Shown here in pieces: positions 1 through 6,929 of a DNA stretch of 8,951 nt (position 1 is its first letter; each line of letters opens with the position of its first letter). Below the pieces are notes generated by a model. The model had not been told where the DNA came from. It worked only from the letters and a program-made list of their open reading frames with translations, and made no database searches. The stretch comes from JAZNLR01 sp045579195 (GTDB taxonomy: Bacteria; Bacillota; Clostridia; Christensenellales; CAMQZB01): positions 1-8,951 of the forward strand of contig JAZNLR010000100.1 in the NCBI GenBank assembly GCA_045579195.1, written 5' to 3'. Position numbers and translations under genes: made by a program.

Positions 1-544
1 GAAGGTAAACAATGGAAACAGAAGACAACAATCCATCCATTCCATCTGTTAAATTGACGCTGTTGACAGTCACGATATAGATAAAAACAACTGCAGGAAC
101 CATCCATTTCCCAAGAGAAACCTCTATCTTCGAAAAAGGAATCTGAACAGTCCCCAAGTCATTTTGGTAGGCAAACACGCCGATGATGATCCCAATCAAA
201 AGTTGCGTAATGACCTTCTGGTACGCTCGAAGACCTAAGTTTCTCCGAAAGTGAACTTTGATAAAATCATCCAAAAATCCGATCATTCCGGATGCAAGTC
301 CACACGCAAGCGTAATGAGTGAAAGATGTTTTTCACCCTCACAAAACAACAGAAAACCGAGAGCGCACGGAAGGATGAAGATCACGCCGCCAATCGTTGG
401 AGTTCCACTCTTATCCTTATGTTCCGCGACGTACTCCAAGACCATTTGCCCCACTTTTCTTCGTTTGAGCAACGGAATGAAAAACAAACCGCACACAAGC
501 GCAAAAAGAACGGAAAATAAAAACGGAAAAGCAAGTTTATTCAT
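1..544 (-). CDS. mraY: MraY, phospho-N-acetylmuramoyl-pentapeptide transferase (N-terminal part, runs off the window)
   Basis: MraY transfers phospho-MurNAc-pentapeptide from UDP to undecaprenyl phosphate at the inner face of the membrane, making lipid I. I translated the first 181 residues; the rest lies beyond base 1. Visible family motifs are HKDKSGTPTIGG (residues 42-53), GFLDDFIK (89-96) with the two conserved aspartates D92 and D93, and NLTDGMDG (164-171). Hydrophobic stretches fall at about residues 5-25, 51-68, 74-91, 111-125 and 148-161, as expected for this multi-pass enzyme. The ATG at 544 has a GAGGT ribosome site seven bases upstream. It starts 23 bases after the murE stop, so the two are probably co-transcribed. 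In many Firmicutes murF sits between murE and mraY; here it does not. Identity is near certain. Confidence 0.96.
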   Translation of the reverse strand, partial: MNKLAFPFLFSVLFALVCGLFFIPLLKRRKVGQMVLEYVAEHKDKSGTPTIGGVIFILPCALGFLLFCEGEKHLSLITLACGLASGMIGFLDDFIKVHFRRNLGLRAYQKVITQLLIGIIIGVFAYQNDLGTVQIPFSKIEVSLGKWMVPAVVFIYIVTVNSVNLTDGMDGLLSSVSIVYL

Positions 545-567
545 TTGTCGACCTCACAAAACATTTC

Positions 568-2007
568 TCAAGTGAATTCTAAACCTTCCAGAATCTTTTT
601 AACCGTAAAAGCGTCGTTGTGCGGTGTCTTTTTGCCAAGCCGCTCAATCCCCTCCTCGTGTCCTTTCCCGGCAATCACAACGACGTCACCTTTGTTTGCT
701 TCTGAAAGCGCAAACGCAATTGCACGAGCTCTGTCTTCAATCATCACATACGAAAGGGCATTTTCTTTTACTCCCGTTTCGATTTCATTCATGATGTCAA
801 CGGGGTCTTCAAAACGAGGATTGTCACTTGTGATCACAACTTCGTCCGCAAGAGCACCGGCGACCTCGCCCATAAGTTTTCTCTTTCCGCGATCACGATT
901 TCCACCACAGCCAAAAACACAGCGAAGCTTCCCACGGCACAGCTTTCTGGCACTCTCCAAAAGCATCTTCAAACTGTCGGGTGTGTGCGCAAAATCAATG
1001 ATTGCCAAAATCCCTTTTCGTTGAAAGCATTCAAAACGACCCGGAATTCGAAAAACACTTGAAATCCCTCGTTCAATAGCATTCACGGAACATCCTAGCG
1101 CCTTCGCACAAGCAGTTGCAGCAAGAATGTTATACCCATTGAATTGCCCAAAAAGTGGACTAGAAAGAAAAAGCTTTTGTGGAAAACCAAAAACCTCTAA
1201 AGAAATCCCTTCGTTTTTTTCGATAAACCTTGCAAAGACGTTCGCTTCCTTTTTTAAAGAATACGTGATTGCTTCTCCGTTCTCGGTCGCAAGGATTTGA
1301 CCAAATTCATCGTCAATGTTGATCACTTTTCTTTGAACAAAACCGTCTTGAAAGAGCAACCTCTTTGCACTTGCATACTTTTCCATCGTTTTGAAGTCGT
1401 CAAGATGATCGCGAGAAAGATTCGTAAAAACGCCAACTTCAGCAAAAATTCCGTCGAGCTTTTTCAAAGCTAACGCATGAGCAGACGCCTCCATTACAAC
1501 AGCTTTAGCACCTCTCATTTTGAGCGTTTGAAAGAGTTCGTGGAGCTGAATCGGATCGGGCGTTGTCAAATCAAGCGAAAAATTCTCCCCACGAAAACTT
1601 GCACCCAACGTTCCGATCACAGCTGTTTCAATCCCATCCTCTTCCAGAATTGAGCGAATCAAAAATGAGGTTGAGGTCTTCCCATTCGTTCCAGTGATCA
1701 TCACAATCCGCAACGAATCACAAGCGCTTTGAAAGAAAACTTTTGAAAACTTTGCCATTGCAACTCGAGCATTTGGAACAACAATTTGCGGAACGGAAAC
1801 AGGCAATGGTTTTTCAACGACAAATGCAACAGCACCACTTTGCATCGCATCCGCAAAGTACGCATGTCCGTCATCGTTTTTTCCTCGAAGACAAAAGAAG
1901 AGTGCGCCCTGTTTTTTCTCCCTGGAGTTATGGGAAAGCGATTGAATTTCAACGTCCCCTTTTGGCCTGTCATATCCGCTTGCAACGGCAAGTTCTTGAA
2001 ACCTCAT
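568..2007 (-). CDS. murE: MurE, UDP-MurNAc-L-Ala-D-Glu:meso-diaminopimelate ligase
   Basis: This cytoplasmic Mur ligase uses ATP to add the third stem-peptide residue to UDP-MurNAc-L-Ala-D-Glu. The 479-residue product has the usual family length. In order: an N-terminal UDP-binding domain (NSRE at about 27-30), the ATP P-loop GTNGKTS (106-112), TTPDP (148-152), EASAHAL (173-179), the probable carbamylated lysine K215 in YASAK, PGRFE (322-326), HTPDS (341-345), DNPR (395-398) and GKGHE (447-451). DNPR is the signature of enzymes that use meso-diaminopimelate rather than lysine. The longest open frame begins with TTG at 2019, but that codon lies inside the GGAGGG ribosome site of the ATG at 2007, so I chose 2007. 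A terminator hairpin separates it from the upstream PBP gene, so it may have its own promoter. Confidence 0.96.
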   Translation of the reverse strand: MRFQELAVASGYDRPKGDVEIQSLSHNSREKKQGALFFCLRGKNDDGHAYFADAMQSGAVAFVVEKPLPVSVPQIVVPNARVAMAKFSKVFFQSACDSLRIVMITGTNGKTSTSFLIRSILEEDGIETAVIGTLGASFRGENFSLDLTTPDPIQLHELFQTLKMRGAKAVVMEASAHALALKKLDGIFAEVGVFTNLSRDHLDDFKTMEKYASAKRLLFQDGFVQRKVINIDDEFGQILATENGEAITYSLKKEANVFARFIEKNEGISLEVFGFPQKLFLSSPLFGQFNGYNILAATACAKALGCSVNAIERGISSVFRIPGRFECFQRKGILAIIDFAHTPDSLKMLLESARKLCRGKLRCVFGCGGNRDRGKRKLMGEVAGALADEVVITSDNPRFEDPVDIMNEIETGVKENALSYVMIEDRARAIAFALSEANKGDVVVIAGKGHEEGIERLGKKTPHNDAFTVKKILEGLEFT

Positions 2008-2029
2008 TTTTCCCTCCAAAACTTGATCT

Positions 2030-2057
2030 ATGCTATTTTATTTGTTCATCCTTTCAA
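2030..2057 (-). promoter_or_regulatory. candidate weak promoter for murE-mraY
   Basis: On the minus strand TTGAAA (2057-2052) is followed after 16 bases by TAGCAT (2035-2030), about 23 bases before the murE start codon. Both boxes deviate from the sigma-A consensus. The main argument is context: a terminator hairpin lies just upstream, so murE needs either readthrough or its own promoter. A palindrome, GGATATCC, lies just upstream of the -35 box. Confidence 0.25.
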
Positions 2058-2081
2058 ATATTCGGATATCCAACAACTCAT

Positions 2082-2116
2082 AAAAAAATGGAGAAAAGTG
2101 AATTTTCTCCATTTTT
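2082..2116 (-). terminator. intrinsic terminator after the PBP gene
   Basis: A perfect 14-base-pair stem (2084-2097 with 2103-2116, arms rich in TGGAG/CTCCA) encloses a five-base loop. Read on the minus strand it runs straight into seven T residues (2088-2082), the outer ones shared with the stem. It lies 31 bases after the PBP stop codon and inside the dcw cluster. The stem core is fairly A/T rich, so termination may be partial. Confidence 0.75.
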
Positions 2117-2146
2117 GACATTTCATAGTACTCTATGTTGCTAAAA

Positions 2147-3892
2147 TCAACTCTGTTTTTGATCAATTTGTAAAATTCCTTCGAAAATCATCTTGCATAG
2201 CGGTGCAGCAACCGTGCTCCCGTAGTACTGCCCAAGTGGCTCGTTTACAGTCACAAGGCAGATATATTTTGGGTCTTCTACGGGAAAGAATCCAACAAAG
2301 GAGGAAACGTACTTATCGGATGAAACAACGCCGTTAACATACTTCTGGGCTGTTCCGGTTTTTCCACCAACGCGCACGCCATCAATCTTTGCATGAGATC
2401 CACTCCCCGTCGAAACAACCGCTTCCAGCATCTCTGCAACCTGCTTTGACGTCTCTTCAGAAATCGGGCGCTCAAGGACTGTTGGATAGTTTTCAAACAC
2501 CCGCCTTCCCTCGCGGTCATTGACCGTCTTAAGCAATGTGGGTCTCATCAACTTTCCGCCATTGACAGCTGCAGCAGTTGCATTGATGAGTTGAAGAGGT
2601 GTGACGGCAATTGTCTGTCCGAAACCAATGCGCGCAAGGTCGCAAGACTTGACGTTTGATTTTGGAAGCAGCAATCCAGACGATTCTCCCGGAAAGTCAA
2701 GATTGCTCACTTTTCCATATCCAAACTTCGAAAGATACTCATAAAACGTGTCTTTTCCAAGCGCAAGCGCCAAGTCCACAAAAATCGGATTGCAACTGTT
2801 ACAAAGCGCATCTGTTAGTGTCTGATTGAAGTGCTTACTTCCCTCATGCTTTTTCCAGCACTTGATTTTTTGGCCGTCAACAATGCGAAATCCGGAACCG
2901 TTGGAAAAGATGTGCTGCGCGGAATATGCGTTCTTATTTCCCTTTCTGTATTCCTCTAAATTTGCCGCTGCAGTTAGCACCTTAAACGTCGACCCCGGCT
3001 CATAGATGTCGACAACAAGATAATTTCGCGTGTTTTGCATCAGCAACTCAACATTATCTCGTGGAACAGCATTCAAGTCTATTCCGGGAAGATTTGCCAT
3101 TGCAAGAACCTCTCCTGTTTTGGGATTCATCACAATTGCACTCGCAGTTTTTGGCCTGTTTGCAATCATTGCCGTCTTTAAGACGTTTTCTGTGACTGCC
3201 TGAATCCGCTGATCCACCGTCAGCGTCACATCAAGCCCATCAATTGGTGCTAAGTAATATGGAGTGCTCCCATCAATTTCAAGCCCAATTAAATCAGCTT
3301 GCGAAAGAAGTTTCCCATCTGTTCCTCGCAAATAGTTGTTGTAATAAGATTCAATCCCTGTTTGACCGCTGCCATCCGAAGATACATATCCCAAAACCTG
3401 TGAGAGAAGATCTCCATACGGATACACTCTCTTATTTGAAATTGAGTAATAAATCCCCTTGACGTCGCATTCATAAAGTGCGTCAAGCTGCTCTTTTGAA
3501 ACATTTTTTATAAGCGTCGATTCAGAAATCTTCCTATTCGTTGCCTTTTCATAGACCACGTCTTCATCAATTCCAAACAATTTAGAAACAACGGAAGCAA
3601 GATGATGCGGATCTTCAACTGTTTTTGCTCGAACATAAAGATTATAAACCGTCTCATTCTCTGCAAGCACAATTCCGTTTCGGTCAAGAATCTTTCCTCT
3701 CGGTGCTGAAACCGGAAGGTCACGCGTCCATTGGTCAAGAGCACGAAGTTGTAAATCTCTTCCCCATATCACTTGAATATAAACGAGTCTTCCCGCTAAA
3801 AGGGCAAAAAGAAAGGTTACTGCAAAAACAATTGCAAGTAACCTCTTTTGTACTGTATAAAGATTGTTTTTCTGAAATTCAGATTTTCGCAA
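2147..3892 (-). CDS. class B penicillin-binding protein, SpoVD/FtsI type (septal or spore-cortex transpeptidase)
   Basis: This membrane-anchored D,D-transpeptidase cross-links peptidoglycan on the outer face. The 581-residue product has one N-terminal membrane segment (about 18-41), the class B dimerisation motif RGKILDRNG (65-73), and the three catalytic motifs STFK (S301, K304), SCN (366-368) and KTG (511-513). It ends soon after the transpeptidase domain, so the C-terminal PASTA domain seen in Bacillus SpoVD is absent. The cysteines in CWK (C345) and in SCN (C367) match a pair known from SpoVD. The start is TTG at 3892: GGAGG lies seven bases upstream, while the ATG at 3896 opens a frame of only five codons. 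That ribosome site is also the last two glycine codons of the ftsL-like gene. Position alone cannot decide whether it serves vegetative division, sporulation or both, so no symbol is given. Confidence 0.93.
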   Translation of the reverse strand: MRKSEFQKNNLYTVQKRLLAIVFAVTFLFALLAGRLVYIQVIWGRDLQLRALDQWTRDLPVSAPRGKILDRNGIVLAENETVYNLYVRAKTVEDPHHLASVVSKLFGIDEDVVYEKATNRKISESTLIKNVSKEQLDALYECDVKGIYYSISNKRVYPYGDLLSQVLGYVSSDGSGQTGIESYYNNYLRGTDGKLLSQADLIGLEIDGSTPYYLAPIDGLDVTLTVDQRIQAVTENVLKTAMIANRPKTASAIVMNPKTGEVLAMANLPGIDLNAVPRDNVELLMQNTRNYLVVDIYEPGSTFKVLTAAANLEEYRKGNKNAYSAQHIFSNGSGFRIVDGQKIKCWKKHEGSKHFNQTLTDALCNSCNPIFVDLALALGKDTFYEYLSKFGYGKVSNLDFPGESSGLLLPKSNVKSCDLARIGFGQTIAVTPLQLINATAAAVNGGKLMRPTLLKTVNDREGRRVFENYPTVLERPISEETSKQVAEMLEAVVSTGSGSHAKIDGVRVGGKTGTAQKYVNGVVSSDKYVSSFVGFFPVEDPKYICLVTVNEPLGQYYGSTVAAPLCKMIFEGILQIDQKQS

Positions 3893-3895
3893 TCA

Positions 3896-4546
3896 TTAGC
3901 CTCCAAAAACTCCGCTCAAATAGTTGCAGATGGAATCAAACCAGTTTGTGGACGCAACTTCGGGAACACGGCTTAAAAGCGTCGGAAGCTCAATCTCAAC
4001 AACTCTTTTGGGAAGATTGTTCATGTTGAGTTCATTTGTTGCAACGTCCATGATGCGCTCTTCCGATCCGAGGTAATTATACGTCTCAACAAGCTCTTGA
4101 TAGTTTGCATATGCTTCATTGAGCTGAATCTCGGTTGCGGTGTTCTTTGCGGTGATTCCAGCCAAAGTGGATGCGTTGATTGCAATCAAAACGACCAAGG
4201 CCAAAACTGCGAGCGTATAGCACGCGATGATGACCATGCTCTTTGCACTCAACGTGACTTTTGCACGGGAAGTCGTTTTGTTGACGACGAACAGATGGGA
4301 TTCCTGATTCGCATGCTGAACGCTTTCACGCGCCGGCTCGGCAACAGGAGCAACCTGTTCTTCAACCTTCGGAAGCTGCTCAAGCCCAAGGTTTACGTCG
4401 ACGTCACTAAAAAGTCTGTTCTTGCGATCGGTCTTTACGTCCAAATCGCCACCCAAACGGAAAGCCTGGTTTTCAGAGCTCTTCTGCGCCTGGAAACTTC
4501 CGAACTTTTCTCTTCTCGTTTTCGTTTCGCGGTTTGTCGTTAACAT
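3896..4546 (-). CDS. FtsL-like division protein with long cytoplasmic N-terminus
   Basis: This is a single-pass membrane protein between rsmH and the class B PBP gene, the place where ftsL normally lies. FtsL, with DivIC/FtsB, activates the septal PBP. With the chosen start the product is 216 residues: a charged cytoplasmic region (1-103), one membrane helix (about 104-124), and an extracellular part beginning with a short heptad-like helix (about 130-165), then a Pro-containing tail. The call rests on position and topology because FtsL sequences diverge strongly. FtsL is often only 100-130 residues, so the 100-residue N-terminal region is unusually long. The longest frame starts with GTG at 4561, but the GTGAGG there looks like the ribosome site for the ATG at 4546, nine bases further on. 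The ATG at 4555 touches that site and is unlikely. Confidence 0.8.
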   Translation of the reverse strand: MLTTNRETKTRREKFGSFQAQKSSENQAFRLGGDLDVKTDRKNRLFSDVDVNLGLEQLPKVEEQVAPVAEPARESVQHANQESHLFVVNKTTSRAKVTLSAKSMVIIACYTLAVLALVVLIAINASTLAGITAKNTATEIQLNEAYANYQELVETYNYLGSEERIMDVATNELNMNNLPKRVVEIELPTLLSRVPEVASTNWFDSICNYLSGVFGG

Positions 4547-4574
4547 CTTATTCATCCTCACTTTACAATATTAT

Positions 4575-5510
4575 TTATTTTTTTTCAAACACTCTCAACT
4601 TCGCCGGTTTTGACCGGTTGTTTTCTAAAAGCTCACTCTCGCTTGCAGTCACGGGATGCTTTGTCAAAACTTTTCCTTCCGATTTCTTTCCACAAACACA
4701 AACAGGAAGGGATTTATCGCAAATACAGTCCGTTTCGAGCTCCTTAAAGACGTTTTTTACGATGCGGTCTTCCAACGAGTGGAATGTGATCACACAAAGC
4801 CTTCCGCCCTTTCTAAGCCGCATTGCAAGGTCTCTCACGGCGTTCTCTAAGATCTCGATCTCACCGTTGACCTCAATGCGAATTGCCTGAAACGTGCGTT
4901 TTGCCGGATGCCCACCCTCTCTTCTCGCCGCAGCGGGAATCGAATCATAAATGATTTGAACGAGTTCGCCAGTTGTTTCAATCGGCTTGTCCGCACGTCG
5001 TTTCAGGATGTTCGCAACGATACGGTTCGTAAACTTCTCTTCACCGTATGCGAACAATATATCTTTTAACCTCTTCTCGTCATACTCATTGACGACGTTA
5101 TATGCTGAAAATTCTTGACGGTTGTCCATTCGCATATCCAACCGACTGTCTTCCGCGCGGTACGAGAAACCACGATCAAAATTATCGAGTTGGAAACTTG
5201 AAACCCCTAGGTCCAAAATCGCGCCGTCAAGCTTCTCAAAACCGAGCTTGTCCAACACGTCACAGGCATCTGCAAAGTCTGCCCGTATCGGGTAAAATCG
5301 GCGCTTAAACTCCCTTAAACGCTCGGATGCAAATGCGATTGCATCTTCATCCTTGTCGGTTGCCACCAGGATTCCGTCAGGAGCGCAAGCTCTTAAGATT
5401 GCTTCAGAATGACCACCGCCGCCAAGCGTTCCGTCAAAATAAACTCCTCCGCTCTTCGGCTGTAAATATGCCAAACACTCGTCCAGCAAAACGGGCTTGT
5501 GGTATTCCAC
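4575..5510 (-). CDS. rsmH: RsmH (MraW), 16S rRNA (cytosine-1402 N4)-methyltransferase
   Basis: RsmH uses S-adenosylmethionine to methylate N4 of C1402 in the ribosomal P site. The 311-residue product matches the usual length. Motifs: DGTLGGGGHS (26-35, S-adenosylmethionine binding), LDLGVSSFQLD (99-109), DSRLDMRMD (121-129), HPAKRTFQAIRI (201-212), FHSLEDR (243-249) and NNRSKPAKLR (297-306). A CxC-x6-CxC cluster (C262, C264, C271, C273) near the C-terminus looks like a metal site, which I believe is common in Firmicute homologues. The start is GTG at 5510, giving the usual opening EYHKPVLL, with AAGGAG nine bases upstream touching the mraZ stop. It follows mraZ by 13 bases and precedes the ftsL-like gene by 28. 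Confidence 0.97.
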   Translation of the reverse strand: MEYHKPVLLDECLAYLQPKSGGVYFDGTLGGGGHSEAILRACAPDGILVATDKDEDAIAFASERLREFKRRFYPIRADFADACDVLDKLGFEKLDGAILDLGVSSFQLDNFDRGFSYRAEDSRLDMRMDNRQEFSAYNVVNEYDEKRLKDILFAYGEEKFTNRIVANILKRRADKPIETTGELVQIIYDSIPAAARREGGHPAKRTFQAIRIEVNGEIEILENAVRDLAMRLRKGGRLCVITFHSLEDRIVKNVFKELETDCICDKSLPVCVCGKKSEGKVLTKHPVTASESELLENNRSKPAKLRVFEKK

Positions 5511-5523
5511 GTCTATAAGCTCC

Positions 5524-5949
5524 TTAAATATTGTAATCTTTCAACTTCTGTAAAGCCGACGTCATATCCGAATTCGCGTCATCTGCGTTTGCACGCTCTT
5601 CGCTCAAAATCTCAATTCGATCCATCACACCGCGAACGACGATGTTTTTTTCGATGCCGGCATATTTTCTGAGTTTCTGCGGGAGGACGAATCTTCCCTG
5701 CGCATCTTCCTCAACGTCGAACGCATTGAAGAACAAAGCTCCGATCGCCTTTTGCGCTTCCACGTCTCCAAGAGGAACTTCTTTGAGCTTTCTTCCGAGC
5801 TCTTCAAACTTTTCCATCGAGAAGACAAAGAGAGAATGATCGATACCCATCGTCACGCAGTACTTGTTTCCAAGCTCGTTTCGAAGTTTGGCAGGGATTC
5901 TCAAACGCCCTTTATTATCCAGTTGATGATAATATTCACCAAAAAACAC
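5524..5949 (-). CDS. mraZ: MraZ, transcriptional regulator of the dcw cluster
   Basis: MraZ is a ring-forming DNA-binding protein that controls the mraZ promoter, and so the dcw cluster, in bacteria where it has been studied. The product is 141 residues with two SpoVT/AbrB-like repeats, marked by DNKGRLRIP (11-19) and DAQGRFVLP (82-90); the opening FFGEYYHQLD is typical. The longest open frame runs back to 6006, but its first 19 residues do not resemble MraZ and would cover the promoter. The GTG at 5949 has GGAG nine bases upstream and gives the expected N-terminus, so I chose it. It is the first gene of the mraZ-rsmH-ftsL-PBP unit. TGGTT repeats beside its promoter could be its own operator. 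Confidence 0.96.
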   Translation of the reverse strand: MFFGEYYHQLDNKGRLRIPAKLRNELGNKYCVTMGIDHSLFVFSMEKFEELGRKLKEVPLGDVEAQKAIGALFFNAFDVEEDAQGRFVLPQKLRKYAGIEKNIVVRGVMDRIEILSEERANADDANSDMTSALQKLKDYNI

Positions 5950-5977
5950 GATAACACTCTCCTTTTTTCGTGACACT

Positions 5978-6006
5978 AGTATAGCATACATTTTAACCAT
6001 TTGCAA
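5978..6006 (-). promoter_or_regulatory. sigma-A-type promoter of mraZ and the dcw cluster
   Basis: On the minus strand TTGCAA (6006-6001) is followed after exactly 17 bases by TATACT (5983-5978), which is preceded by TGC, an extended -10 element. Transcription would start near 5971, giving a leader of about 20 bases with the mraZ ribosome site inside it. Runs of A and T at 6017-6046 sit where an UP element would lie. This is the best promoter match in the window. Confidence 0.8.
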
Positions 6007-6013
6007 CCACTTT
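5994..6013 (-). promoter_or_regulatory. possible MraZ operator repeats
   Basis: On the minus strand AGTGGTT and AATGGTT occur with the TGGTT parts exactly ten bases apart, covering the -35 box and half the spacer of the mraZ promoter. MraZ proteins are known to bind short direct repeats with a ten-base period in front of mraZ (TGGG-type in E. coli, AAAGTG-type in Mycoplasma). Only two clear copies are visible, so this is a moderate inference. Confidence 0.4.
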
Positions 6014-6075
6014 TGTGAAATTTTTTAAAAAATTTTTAAATTTTTAGGGAGAAATGTGTTGTTAAGTGGGAATTC

Positions 6076-6084
6076 TGTGGATAA
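6076..6084 (-). promoter_or_regulatory. DnaA box, perfect match
   Basis: The plus strand reads TGTGGATAA, which is TTATCCACA on the minus strand and matches the DnaA-box consensus TTATNCACA exactly. It lies about 70 bases upstream of the mraZ -35 box, next to an A/T-rich block (6011-6046). Binding by DnaA is inferred, not shown. Confidence 0.5.
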
Positions 6085-6113
6085 TTGAAAAATCCTATCC
6101 CCTTTTTGGGCAT

Positions 6114-6148
6114 AAAAAAGGGCTTTGCGGAAAGTTATCCACAAAGCC
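6114..6148 (-). terminator. intrinsic terminator after the metallophosphoesterase gene
   Basis: A ten-base-pair stem (6121-6130 with 6139-6148, one T-G wobble) encloses an eight-base loop. On the minus strand it is followed by C and then six T residues (6119-6114). It starts 18 bases after the stop codon of the phosphoesterase gene and separates that unit from mraZ. Confidence 0.85.
6135..6143 (+). promoter_or_regulatory. DnaA box, perfect match, inside the terminator
   Basis: The plus strand reads TTATCCACA, an exact DnaA-box match, facing opposite to the box at 6076-6084 with centres 59 bases apart. It overlaps the loop and one arm of the terminator hairpin. Part of the match could therefore be a by-product of the hairpin, although the loop bases TTAT are not constrained by pairing. 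Confidence 0.45.
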
Positions 6149-6166
6149 AATCAAAAATCTGATAAA

Positions 6167-6859
6167 TTAAAGAATTTGGATGGGCATAAATCCGATCTGA
6201 TCACAGGAGGTCAAAAAGTACTTCGTGCGGCAAATTTTAACAACTTTATCTGCACGGCAATCTTTTCCATGCAAGTGCCCGTAAAGAACGAAATCAATGT
6301 CGTAAGATTCCAAAAGCTCCAACAACTCATTTCTCTCTCTTCGCACGTTGAACGGTGGAAAATGCAGCATACAGATGACGCGGTCATCCTCTTTGCGCAT
6401 TTTCTGCATTTGGCTCAAAGAGATCTTCAGTCGTTCAATCTCCCGCGCAAACAGACGCGCATCATCTTCCGTATAGTCAAGGTCTGGACAAGACCATCCG
6501 CGCGTTCCGCACAAGAGAACGTCATCAAAGCGTAACGCATCATTTTGAATGGCAAACATTCCTTCGGGTAAAATTGCTCTCACCTTTCCGATTCCCTGCC
6601 ACCAGAACTCATGGTTTCCGCGAATCATCACCTTTTTTCCGGGAAGCGCTGCAATGAGGTCCAAATCTGCCTTTGCCTCCGAGAGTTTCATCGCCCAACT
6701 GATATCGCCACAGATGAGAACGAGGTCGCCTTCCTTAACAACGGCGCGCCAGTTGTCAAAAATATTGTCTGGATGTCCTTCCCAACTCGTTCCGAAGATA
6801 TCCATTGGTTTGTCGACCGCACTTGAAAGATGCAAATCGCTGATTGCGTAAATGTTCAT
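6167..6859 (-). CDS. metallophosphoesterase of the COG1768 type
   Basis: This is a calcineurin-like phosphoesterase with two metal ions. All metal-binding motifs are visible in its 230 residues: DLH (D8, H10), GDISW (D52), GNHE (N82, H83), MLHFPPF (H166) and GHLHG (H195, H197). The opening ISDLHLS...DKPMDIFG and the GDISWAM segment resemble the predicted phosphohydrolases grouped as COG1768, whose substrate is unknown to me. There is no signal peptide or membrane segment, so it should be cytoplasmic. The longest frame starts at 6916, but the ATG at 6859 has GGGAG seven bases upstream and places the first strand at the N-terminus as usual. It is the last gene of the unit beginning at 7851 and is followed by a strong terminator. 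Confidence 0.92.
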   Translation of the reverse strand: MNIYAISDLHLSSAVDKPMDIFGTSWEGHPDNIFDNWRAVVKEGDLVLICGDISWAMKLSEAKADLDLIAALPGKKVMIRGNHEFWWQGIGKVRAILPEGMFAIQNDALRFDDVLLCGTRGWSCPDLDYTEDDARLFAREIERLKISLSQMQKMRKEDDRVICMLHFPPFNVRRERNELLELLESYDIDFVLYGHLHGKDCRADKVVKICRTKYFLTSCDQIGFMPIQIL

Positions 6860-6929
6860 TTTGAAACTCCCTTTTTCTCTCCCTTCTATTTTGCCATACT
6901 TTTGAAAGAGAAGCAAGCAAAATGAAGAT

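Noticed and set aside
545..1024. 159-codon open frame on the plus strand
   Set aside because: It lies fully antisense to murE, which has all its family motifs. The translation is Ser/Phe-rich low complexity with no recognisable motif.
4097..4543. 148-codon open frame on the plus strand, antisense to the ftsL-like gene
   Set aside because: No family motif or ribosome site is evident, and the minus-strand frame fits the cluster with good signals.
5950..6006. N-terminal extension of MraZ
   Set aside because: The 19 extra residues do not match MraZ and cover the -10 region and ribosome site. The GTG at 5949 explains the family N-terminus.
6099..6124. Separate plus-strand terminator formed by the CCC-T-run and A-run-GGG bases
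   Set aside because: The arms are mostly A-T pairs with no T-run after them on the plus strand, and no plus-strand gene ends there. The bases are explained by the minus-strand terminator tail.
6011..6148. Chromosome replication origin
   Set aside because: Only two DnaA boxes are seen, and no dnaA, dnaN, rpmH or box cluster is nearby. Kept only as a regulatory or titration-site finding.
6125..6535. 136-codon open frame on the plus strand across the terminator and the phosphoesterase gene
   Set aside because: It would begin inside a terminator hairpin and run antisense to a well-supported enzyme gene.
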